Positions 1 to 9,800 of a stretch of DNA of 17,787 bases are shown in pieces. The DNA comes from Phoronis ovalis (Eukaryota > Phoronida > Phoronidae). The stretch lies in assembly GCA_028565635.1 (NCBI GenBank), contig JAOXYB010019671.1, forward strand, positions 1-17,787. The letters are read 5' to 3'. The number at the start of each line of letters is the position of its first letter. Position 1 is the stretch's first letter. Below the pieces are notes generated by a model. It saw only the letters and a list, made by a program, of their open reading frames with translations. It did not search any database and was not told the DNA's origin. Both the position numbers and the translations under genes were made by a program.

Positions 1-140
1 CGTTTTTGTAAGATTTTTAAGCTATTTTATACCCTTTTCAGGGCGTACTGGGTGTCCGGTCTGAATGCTGAAAAACACCCTTTCACCCTGTTTTTTGTAA
101 CGAACATGCGTACCCAGGTATTCTGACTGTTACCCCCCCG
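1..140. repeat. End of a dispersed repeat element adjoining the TLR pseudogene
   Basis: The stretch does not encode leucine-rich repeats, although the sequence just after it does. It contains mutually complementary CCCT/AGGG words (CCCTTTTCAGGG, CACCCTTTCACCCTG) and ends in CCCCCCCGGG, the same terminal word as the element near 3519-3530. Coding similarity to the receptor begins abruptly at about 143. I read this as a mobile-element end inserted into, or fused to, the receptor remnant. The rest of the element lies outside the window. The element family is not identified. Confidence 0.45.
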
Positions 141-142
141 GG

Positions 143-1461
143 AATGTTTCCTTGGCTGAAAATAGAATTATCTCTATTCCTACCTTCAGGCATAAAAAAC
201 TACAAACTCTGAATTTATCTGGAAACATTATAACCGATTTAGATTCCGAGTTATCTGGATTACCATCTTTGAAACTTCTGGATGTACGCTTCAACTTAAT
301 TCAATTCCTTAGTCAAAATGCTATGTTAAGTTTAGAAAATTGGAATAAGACTGTGTTAACTATAGATCTTGCCAGCAATATGTTTAACTGCACTGCTTGT
401 GAATTTGCACCTTTTTTAAGTTGGTTTCTAAGTAAAAAAAACTCTAAGAAAAATTTGATAAAATTTATAAACACTAGAGAATATTTGTGTAAAGACAGCG
501 AAAGTTATGATGTTAGTATTTTTAATGTTAAGGCAGGTGATCTGTACGAAAGGTGCTCTCATTCGTCGTGGCGAAATGCTTCCATAATCAGCCGTTTCTG
601 CATAGCACTTCTTATTACAGACATTAGTCTAATAGTTAGATACAGATGGACCATATAATTTTGGATTATATCCACTGCAAGGTACACAAGAAAGCATAAT
701 GCAAGAAGGAAAAATTACAGATATGATGCCTTCGTGTCTTATCATACGGAAGATAGACATTGGGTGCATGATGACTTGAGAAATGTGCTGGAAAATGATA
801 GTGAATTTAAACTTTGTTTGCATTGTCGAAATTTTATTCCTGGAAATCCTATTGAAGAAAATGTTTTAGATGCTATACAAAACAGCAGACACAGTTCTTA
901 TTATTTCAAAGTTAGTTTTTTTATTTAGCACAATTTTCCATATCGTTTGCCTCTATTGTCGTTTCTAGAAATGTTCGTTTAATAATACCATAGTATTGGA
1001 TATGTATCAGAGATACATAATATGCACCAAACACGTCTGCAATAGTCAACAACCTTTTCTAAAACTGATTTGTTTCAGTTTCACTTTCGGTTACTGTTAA
1101 TGTAATCATCAATTGCATGTTTGCTATGATAACGAGAAACTGCAACTAGCGTACAAGTTATATGTACTATTGCAACAGTTTTGAATTCTTTTTTTCCTAG
1201 AAACTTTCTACAGAGCGAATGGTGTATCTTTGAAATGCACATGGCGAGATATATTTTCAGGCAGGAACGAAGAGATGTCCTGATTTTAGTACTGTTAGAA
1301 GATATAACGGTACAACAAGCATCGTTCAAGTAACATTAGCGAACCTTTTGAGCACGCGTACATACTTAGAATGGACACCAGATGATCCCGTCGGACAGGA
1401 AGCCTTCTAGATCTGGAATAAATTAAAAGGTTCTTTGCGAAAAGACACACTTCAAGGATAA
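143..1461 (+). pseudogene. Toll-like receptor pseudogene (C-terminal LRRs, LRRCT, TIR)
   Basis: Three leucine-rich repeat steps (143-380; SLAENRIISIP, LQTLNLSGNIITDL, LKLLDVRFNLI) lead into a C-terminal LRR cap with cysteines in the order CTAC, YLC and ERC (about 388-560). A hydrophobic stretch follows (about 575-640), then a cytoplasmic TIR domain with box 1 YDAFVSYH (about 719-742), box 2 region LCLHCRNFIPGNPIEENV, then RNFLQSEWCIFEMHMARY (from 1199), VLILVLLED, and the box 3 region YLEWTPDD (about 1366-1390). Such receptors normally sense microbial ligands and signal through TIR adaptors. This copy is broken: no start codon or N-terminal ectodomain, an in-frame TAA at 656-658, an insertion with stops at about 914-1198, a frameshift and stop near 1331, and a TAG at 1408-1410. 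Reading frame is kept across the insertion, so the damage looks relatively young. It is clearly a relic, although a parental gene elsewhere is likely. Confidence 0.85.
914..1198 (+). other. Non-coding insertion inside the TIR-coding part of the pseudogene
   Basis: The TIR reading stops making sense after YYFKV (about 913) and resumes in the same frame at RNFLQSEWC (1199). The intervening bases hold in-frame stops, including TAG near 926. A GT..AG intron from 911 to 1200 would leave the downstream part out of frame, so an insertion fits better than an intron. No terminal repeats are obvious. The original TIR codons missing here would be only one to three. Confidence 0.5.
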
Positions 1462-2245
1462 CCCAATCAAATACTTTAGAGTCATCGCTTACATATATAT
1501 AAATGTTAGTAGTATCAATGAATGAACCAGGCGCCTTGATTTAGTCCTGTACTCCGCCACTAGGGAATTTCCTGCACAGTTTTATATGAAAACAAATGTT
1601 ATTCATAACATTCATAAAATGCAGCAATACTATAAATACTGGTGCGAATTCGAAGATCGTAAAATAACAAGAAAAGTTGTTGAAGTGCGATTCAATTATA
1701 GTTCACTTCCTCTTGTATGATGTTTGAATTCAGTTTCCCGTATGTTTAATTTTTAGAAAGTAATAAAATTTAAAAAAATCTAATTTCAAGTCTTTATCAA
1801 TTAAAAATTACTATTTTATGCAATGTGCACAACGATGTTAACTTTTCTTCTTGTTTTTACTCGTATGCTTTTTTGAAATATTTTGATAATTAATATAGTC
1901 TTAACGAGAGTTAGATGACGTATATGTACCATTTATTTGATTTCTATGTGTACCATACTTTTAAGTGTTTGTTACCGTTGGTTCGAAACTCCTTTGTTAT
2001 ATAAGTATATTTCTCACACTCACCGAATTAAGCACATATATATTTACAGAGTGCTCGAAGAAAGATAATTCGCAACTATGACAGTTCCTATGTGCAGTCT
2101 ATTTTAAAAATTTGTAGTTAATTGTAGTTGCTTGTAAGTTAGTATGCATAAGAACATAAAACGCTAAAAATGGCATATTCTGTATGTATGCACTGTTTCT
2201 TGCTTCAAACATTTCTACATGAAGGTTCCTTGCCATTCTATCCAA
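1462..2245. other. Gene-free AT-rich stretch
   Basis: After the last recognisable TIR residues I see no open frame with family-like wording, no convincing exon with splice sites, no RNA gene and no clear repeat structure on either strand. It probably is ordinary intergenic DNA. Confidence 0.6.
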
Positions 2246-2312
2246 TCTGAATAAATCCATCCGTTAGTGTTCCGTGCCTTCTCAACTAACGTCTGGGCTT
2301 AACCATAGTCAA
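2246..2312 (+). repeat. Left arm of a 67/71-bp inverted repeat
   Basis: This segment is nearly the exact reverse complement of 2537-2607. I count three substitutions and one 4-base indel (GTCTGGG against GTCTGGCCGGG). Both arms contain AAATCCATCCGTTA on the matching strands. The spacer of about 224 bases is AT-rich with no coding signal. The arrangement could be a foldback or MITE remnant, or two recent opposite insertions of one repeat. Confidence 0.85.
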
Positions 2313-2536
2313 CTGTTGTTTAAAATATTCCTTCAATATAACAAGAGCAGTAATAAATACGTCATTACACTTTTGACCCAATCGAGATAAGCTTTTCTCT
2401 CTGCATGTGGTTGACGTATTTTACCAGCTACCAGCTTAGTTCACTGTTATACCTATTATTGTCAGTTGCAATTTGATTGGTGCCAAGACTTTCGTGGTAT
2501 CTTTATAATTATATAAATAAAAGGATTACGTTCTTC
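2313..2536. other. Spacer between the inverted-repeat arms
   Basis: AT-rich, 224 bases. No conserved coding frame or further inverted similarity is evident beyond a weak AAATACGTCA word shared by the two inner flanks. Confidence 0.5.
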
Positions 2537-2607
2537 TTGACTATGGTTAAGCCCGGCCAGACGCTAGTTGAGAAAGCACGGAACATTAACGGATGGATTT
2601 ATTCAGA
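2537..2607 (-). repeat. Right arm of the 67/71-bp inverted repeat
   Basis: Reverse-complement partner of 2246-2312, about 95 percent identical outside one 4-base indel. Similarity fades on both sides: the outer flanks share only scattered words, so the arms are well delimited. An RNA copy through the region could form a long hairpin. Confidence 0.85.
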
Positions 2608-3045
2608 CTGCATTCTGTCCAAGTTATACAACTTCTCTGAGATCATTTGTGTTATCCTGCTATAGAGTTGCTGCTATATATGTTCTTACAAGCAAAATAT
2701 CAAAGACGAAAGATCATTTGGAGAGATGTCAAAGATAAATTTTAATTTCTAAAATTCAAAATATTCCAAAATAATAGTATCCGGTTACAAAGAGGTCATA
2801 TTAGAGACCTTTCAGACTATTTAGGACTGTATTAAAATGTGATTTTCAATTTTATTGTCACCTTTGCATGCTGCAACTCAGAAACAGTAACATACATGAT
2901 ATCTGAAGCGTGACTTCCCCAGAAGAGTCCGCTGTTGACGTTAAGATACAAAGGTAGTTTGGATGTCAAAGGTTAATTTGTTTAATTGCTCAAAACGGTC
3001 CAAAATTATGGTACTGGATTAAAAAAACGCCATTCCGCTTAGGGG
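2608..3045. other. Gene-free AT-rich stretch
   Basis: No exon-like frame, RNA gene or internal repeat is seen between the inverted repeat and the tandem-repeat element. It is probably intergenic DNA. Confidence 0.5.
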
Positions 3046-3540
3046 TACCTTTTTCAGCAAAATCCCCCGGTTAGGGGTGGTATTTTGATCCTCCACTTCC
3101 ACTTATTTTGCACCCTACGGACGAGCATAGGTTTTTTGACTATGGGGATGTGCCGCGGAACCCAATTCAAAATTTTAGCTTGTGGTAGCAAACCCAATCC
3201 AAATTTTTGAAATTGTAGGGTAGTAATCCAAATTTTGTGAAATATAAGGGTAGCAATCCAAAATTTTAAAATATTTGAGTATAGCAATCCATTTTTACGC
3301 AAACTGACTGATACAAACCAAATTCCAAAATTTATTTATGGAATTATGTATACAAACCTAAAATTAATCCAAATTATTTGCTGTAAGCAGGGGGTAGTAA
3401 TCCAAATTTTTGAATATCGTTACTGTAGCAATCCAAAAAAAGTACAGTAAAAAGTGTACAATCCAAATCCAAAATTTTCAACTCGGCTGCACACCCCCAC
3501 CAAAAATAACCTGAGTATCCCCCCCGGGGCATGGGTACCC
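3046..3540. repeat. Dispersed element with about 30-bp internal tandem repeats
   Basis: The word AATCC recurs at 3196, 3225, 3255, 3286, 3366, 3399, 3430 and 3460, so the spacing is 29-33 bases with one diverged stretch. The unit reads roughly GTAGCAATCCAAAATTTT plus a variable AT-rich filler. The ends are G/C-run rich: CCCCCGGTTAGGGG near 3064 and CCCCCCCGGGG at about 3520-3530. Similar G/C-run elements with internal short tandem units are abundant in marine invertebrate genomes; I make that link from memory, not from a search. The element sits just downstream of the kinase stop codon and may be part of its 3' UTR. Confidence 0.65.
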
Positions 3541-3717
3541 GACTTTTTTCAAGTGAGCCCGGGGTGCGAGTCTACGGAAACGACGGTTCGAGTAGCAGGA
3601 ATTTCGGTGCGAAACCCGGAAAAATGGTTCGGATTGACAGTCCGAGTCTACGTTGGTTAGGTAGGCCTGATGTTTGTTTAACAGTTCAGGGAGAGATTTG
3701 TTAATTAATGTGTTACA
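3541..3717. other. GC-richer stretch downstream of the kinase stop codon
   Basis: Noticeably richer in CG dinucleotides than its surroundings. The word GAGTCTACG occurs twice, about 75 bases apart. It may be part of the repeat element or the 3' UTR of the minus-strand gene. No canonical AATAAA is visible on the minus strand before 3331-3336, which lies inside the tandem repeat. Confidence 0.4.
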
Positions 3718-3813
3718 TCAATCAGTAACCGACCATCCACTATCCCCATAGGAATAATGATCTTGACTTTTGTCATCTCTGTTAGTCATAGCTGGCCTTC
3801 TTTCGATCACAGC
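3718..3813 (-). CDS. Kinase gene, coding exon 17 (terminal exon)
   Basis: Residues 1403-1433 and TGA at 3720-3718. Acceptor TTATGTTTCAG, phase 0 as required. It completes the helix LADILRKAVIERRPAM begun in exon 16, and ends in an acidic and aromatic tail, HYSYGDSGWSVTD. The helix continuing smoothly across the junction is the main reason to accept this exon. Confidence 0.78.
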   Translation of the reverse strand, partial: AVIERRPAMTNRDDKSQDHYSYGDSGWSVTD

Positions 3814-6800
3814 CTGAAACATAAAAAAATCAGAATCAACATTCTTCGAATACAACATATGTTTCCTACAATCTTCAAATCACTGATCATGTATTTTTGC
3901 TATCTAAGGATCTTTTGTCAAGGTGAATGAGAGTTCTCATTTTTGATCTCTTGTCAATAGATAATGATAATTTCCGAATAACGCTTTTAATACGAGATCT
4001 CTAGTTAGATGTGTATACTTAACATTTGAAAGGTGGAAAGCATTCCTGGTTACCAGGTAGTTTAATGGAGTATTATACTGTAACTGTATGTTAATGTTTC
4101 ATTGTTGTACTATGATGTAGCCTATTCATATTATACAAAGTAGTTGCAATGTAAAAAATTTAGTACTGCCAAAGCCATGTTTTGTGATAGATGCAAATAA
4201 ACAAAACTGGTCTATATAAACTTGGCAGACTATGGAGTTTTGTTCGAAGTGTGTGATACAGAGAAGCTTGCAGAAGTGACTTGCCATTTTTGTAATCTTA
4301 TTTAATCTCATACTTTTAATTCAAGCTGACATTACGACAATGAAGATTCATGCAAAAGTAATTTAAAGCAAAATGTAGTCTTCAGTATAAATTAAAAGCC
4401 AACAGATGAACTGCACCATTAGTAATGATTGAATGTCCAAAAAACTATTGCCATTCAGCATTATCTAAGTGTAAACAATTGCAGGGTGTGATTATGAATA
4501 TGCTAACATAATAATACACTTTTTGGAATAAAAAAAATATTAACGCTTCAAGTTACCTTTCGTAAAATATCTGCTAGACTTTGCATATTTTCCTCACAAA
4601 TGGCTGTCAGGTCTTTCAGTTGGTTTGGATGAGGTTCTAAAGTAGATTGCAATCGTTTCTTCTGATCCTTTAAATCAACAGACTTTATTACAGAATCGTT
4701 ATAGCTTACTTCTCCCTGCATAATGCTTTCATCATTACCAGCAGGAAGTAGTCTTTCCCTTTGTGCAATTAAATCAACTGATTTTATAGTGACAGGTTTT
4801 TCTAAAGCTTTTTTCTTTGTTGTTTGCGATTTTAGTTTCCTATTTTCCATTGCTTGTGATTTGCGAGGTAATGATGCGAGATAATCAGTTGTGGGCAAGG
4901 GAGGCGGAGGAGGAGGTGGTATATCAAGCCTATTAGTACCTTCCAACCAAGCATGCTTAGAACTTCTTGAAGATAGTACATGTTTCTGCCTTGAAGACAA
5001 TTTTGTGTCTGGTTGCGTAGTTTGATTTCCTATTAAACTTTCTTCAGAATTTTTGAAGGATATATAATCTGAATCATTTTTATATTTATTTTCATCACCA
5101 TCTTCATAATCTTCAGAAAAATTTAATTTCCCAAGTTGAAATTCAGCAGCTGCAGCTGGCTTTGGTTGCATACTGCAGTAGTAATTACCATACACAAAGT
5201 CCTCACTTTCACACAAGTTATATTCTGTGTTTTCAGTAATACGTTTACTAGGCAAAGGGGAAGAGATCGAGAGTCTATTTAGACTTAAGGCAGGAACATT
5301 GACAGTATCAAAGTTAGATTCCATATCCTCCGAATGTATTTTATGAGATGTTTTTAATTGTTCTGTTTCCTGGTGTAAAATGTTATCTTCAGACTGAATC
5401 CCAAAATCATTGCCTGACTTCATATTTTCGCCATATAATGGAGAGGATAATTTTAATCTTGAGTCCGCATCAATGTTTTGCTTTGATTTAAATGTAGTAC
5501 TCTCTCTTGCCGACATGAATTTTAAGCCATCATCCAAACTCCTTCTCAGTGGACTTGAACTACGGTTTGTACTTTTAGATGACAAAGCTCGTTGCTCCTC
5601 TTGTAAAGTTTGATTTACAAGAGTAATGATTCTACGAGCCGATTGGATATCATCCATAGCGTCTTTTGATATCCCCGCAGCAGACAACAGTCTTTGCCAT
5701 TCTGGAGGAAATGAGAGATTTTCTAGGGCTGTCAAAATGTCCTGGAAGTAATAAAATGATGCTTTCTTATTAACATGATAAACATATTGTTGCACTGTCG
5801 TACACTATTTCAAAAATTCTAATTTGCCATCATAAAATCCTAACAGTCTCTTTAACTTTTAAACATTCATGATCTGGTAGAATACAAACCTGAAACTAAA
5901 TGTACAGAGATACCTTTCTTTGCAGAAACAATAGTCTTGTAAACTACCCAATGTTTTCATATTTATTTTTATTACCATAATCTTAAAATTCACACTCAAG
6001 TATCATATTATCTTTTATTACTTTAAAAGGTGGTCTTCGAGCATGATTCGGGTCCCAACATTTCATAATCAGCTCACGCAATCCATCTGGACAATCTCTA
6101 GGAATTTCTGGTCGTTTATTCTTGCGTACTCTCTCCAAAATCTGCAAGAAGAAACCTAATTATTGAAGAGGCATTAAAAAGAAGATACCATAATTATAAT
6201 GTCAAAGAACTATCTCATAAAGGCAGGTCTATATTCCATGATCCAACAAGCTTAAGATCAAAAGGTAGATTACAAGAATTCTAGGGATACCTATAAACCA
6301 TAGTCCGTTTTGGCCTCTGTGTGGCACACTACAAAATTGATGCATATTTGTAATGAAGCTATACAAAAGGTAGTAGACTAAAGAGACTGTAGACTGTAGA
6401 CTAAAGAGACTGTAGACTGTAGAGACTGTAGACTAAAGAGACTGTTAAGAAATTGTTGTAAATAATGGTGCACAAATAACCTCAAACAGGGAGCATCCTT
6501 CATAGGGATGCTTTCTTGTAAGCATTTCCCATAAAATTATTCCACAACTGTATACATCTGTTTTTACTGTAACATCTCCACTGTCTAACAACTCCGGTGC
6601 CATCCAAGCAGGGGTCCCACGAGGCGAGGATTTTTTGTTGCTCTGGGAAGCACTAAGTTCTGCTTCATGCCTACAACAAACATGAGAGTCTGACACATAC
6701 ATTTCTATTAGCACACAGACAAAACAAAGTTAACATGATTTCACTATTAAAAAGATCTCTACATTCACACAATATGCACTATATCATATACTAGGCAGCA

Positions 6801-9800
6801 ACGTAACCCCAGTCATATACACAAATATATGCAGTTGTAATGAAGAAACTCCCAAGTTTACAAACAGTCATTATGGCAAACTACTATATGCAACTTAACA
6901 TTCCTACTAATAAATTTACACCCATTGTTCAAACTATTTGATGAGTTACTTAAACATATTTGAGGTTTAAGCAGTTTTTGACAGTTCCTTTTTTTATCTA
7001 CAAATTATGATTATGTTATAATATCATGTCACTCTTATCATGCACTATATAATAAAAGAGAATATTTATACACTATGTAACTGTCCCACTATAATTACAA
7101 ATAATAACCAAACAATATTGCCATGACCTATCATAACACTAAAAGTGCTTAACTGCCATTTCAACTGGTTAATTATAAACCAATTTTAGAGAGGATAGCT
7201 TACCTCAACTTTGAAAATCCAAAATCTGCAATTTTTGCTCGTCCGTGAGATCCAAGCAAAACATTCATAGATTTGAGATCAAGATGTAACACTGCCGGTC
7301 TGTGCCTGTGTAAGTAATTCATACCCAAAGCAGTATCCCTCGCGATCTGATAATAGGCAACATGGTCTAGAGCAGACCTACAAGATGAAAGTTTTGACAG
7401 GAATAAAATTAGGTGATTGTGTTATTATAAATACAGGATCACCTATATAGCTAATAGGGTTTGAGATTTACTTCACTAATAATTATACGCTTTATCGCGC
7501 CTGTCTGTATTGTAAATTTCTAATCGTAAAATATTTAATTTATGAAATAATATTGATAGCAGTAAGCTATAAATTTCAGTCTTTAAAATGTATGTTCAAT
7601 ATTAAGCAAAACTAAAAGTAACTACAATTGTTCTAATTCATTTGCAAAGCAGACTTGTATCTGAAATGTTAATCTAAATAAAACCCTGGCTGCTTCATGA
7701 ATACCTAGTTGGATCATGTAGTATAGAATACAAGCTTCCTTGACTCATATATTCTAGCACCATCACTGGTAGTTTACTCTGTGTGCATACTCCTATTAAT
7801 AAGACAACTCTAGGATGCCGCAACTCGTGTAACAAGCTGACCTAAGAAATAAACAGTAAAATGGTTAACAAGTCATTTGCAGTACATCAAAGTTATATGA
7901 AAAGTACATATCTTTATGCTTTCTTATTTATGTTAACTACTTCATCTGTTTACTTGTTATTTTATTAAGCACGTTAAACTAGTTAAAACAAGGCAATGGA
8001 CAAAGTAGGAAAAAATGCCAAATTAAATATTCTTCCCCTAATGAATTTTGTATGATGGGATATAGACAAAGTTAGCAATTACTGGAATATGCAAACAGGG
8101 CATATAGTACTGCAGTTACATATACCTCAGCAGAAAAGTAATTCCTATCTTGTGCTGCCAGTGGAACTTTTAATCTTTTTATAGCAACTTCTGAACCTTG
8201 AAAAATTCCTCGATATACCTGACTGAAGGCACCTTCGCCAATCAAATCTAAATACACACAAATGGGTATATATACGATAGGGCAGTGAGAATCTTTAGGA
8301 TTACAGTATTCTCCACTAGAAATCATTGCATTTTGAGCTCACAGTAACACATAGCAATAACAAAAGTTACAGTTTTAATATGAGTGAGAATTTCATGTGC
8401 ATAATATACAATTGATATCCTTTTGCAAGATAGCAAAGTCTAGTACTGCCACCTATAGGTATAATTTGGAATATACTGTCTTCATAAACTGTAGATCATG
8501 TCTTCCTTGGACAACACGCAAGAATTTCAACAATTTTAAACTAGTATTGATATTGCTGCAAATCTTGAGTAGACTCATGTATTTTCAAATACTAAAGCAC
8601 TGTCTGCCAAAACTTACCTGTTTCATCAAATATTATATCTGCTGGGGGGAGTTCACAAGTTTTTACTGGGTCTTTAATATGCTTCAGTCGACTTAATTCA
8701 GACTCAAGATGTCTAAAAGGCAAAGTAGCAATAAATGTATATGTGAATATGTCGCTTTATTTAGAAATCACTGAAAAGAAACATTGCAGCATACAGGAAA
8801 TGCAACATAATCAAATTAAATGAAATTATTAGTACATGTATTATAGCTTACCACTCTGAAAACATAGCTCTTCACATTTCGCAGTAAGACTGTAAGAAGG
8901 AAATATGTATTACGGAATGTTGTCGTCGACTGGGACCTACTTACCTTACATGTTTTCGGTGATCATCTTTTTGTTTTCTCACTTCACGTAAGAGCTCTGA
9001 TTTACTCATAGATACTCCAGCTGTTGCTGGCATACTTCCTTTAGATGCACTTTCTACTACATTTGTAGAAGCATGCACAACTGGCTTACATGCAAATTTT
9101 GCCTTTGAGAAACTTGGTTCTTTATTCCTAGATGAATCTTCTACATTTGGTTGACCTATGTCATGAATTTGTTGGATTTGCTGCTGAATGCAGGTCAGGT
9201 GCTTCTGGAGGTTATCTACCAAATCAGCAGAGACAGTGCCTCCTTCTGGATCTTTCTTTTGCAGATTTTGTACCTGTACAGTGAATGAAACATCCATGAA
9301 TTATTACCTAAATATCTTAAGTGGTGAAAATCATAACCTGAACATAGCATAAATTACATGTTCTATGAATGCTATATATGGTATTAACATATTCTCTAGA
9401 GATTTAATAATAGGAATAACAAAGTTACTGTTGTGGTACAAGAAAGGGGAGTCTTAGCCTAAAATAAAGTTCACTCACAGAAAAAATGTTTTATATAACA
9501 TTATAACTATACCATGTTTTACATTTTACACAATCTGACAAATTCAATAGTCTTGCAGCATGCAATCACCTTAAGTTCTAATGCCTGTAAGTCATCCAGC
9601 AGAGGTTGGGCTGCAGTCAATGATCTGGCTGTCTCTTCACTTATTTTTGTCTTCGGTCTTTCAGTGATGGAACATTTATTTGATGACAAAGCTATAATAT
9701 AAACATACATTGTAGTAACAAGTTAAAACGCAACACAGTGTCATCTTAAATTAATATGTATTTGCAATTTTAGATAAATTATTTATCTTACTTTGGAAAG

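Noticed and set aside
911-1200. GT..AG intron in the TIR domain
   Set aside because: The splice-like ends exist, but removal of 290 bases would put RNFLQSEWC out of frame, while leaving the insertion in keeps frame. Other lesions show that the gene is dead anyway.
3331-3336. Poly(A) signal (AATAAA, minus strand) for the kinase gene
   Set aside because: It lies within an AT-rich tandem repeat almost 400 bases past the stop. It may be used, but nothing else supports it.
3190-3470. CRISPR-like array
   Set aside because: The spacing is about 30 bp, but both the repeats and the spaces between them are degenerate and related. The genome is eukaryotic, so this is a minisatellite inside an element.
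3454-3660. Plus-strand open frame of 68 codons across the repeat end
   Set aside because: It crosses the tandem repeat and a GC-rich edge. The low stop density comes from composition, and no domain is visible.
5410-5613. Plus-strand open frame of 67 codons opposite exon 16
   Set aside because: It lies antisense to the long kinase exon, and its wording mirrors that coding sequence with no family signal.
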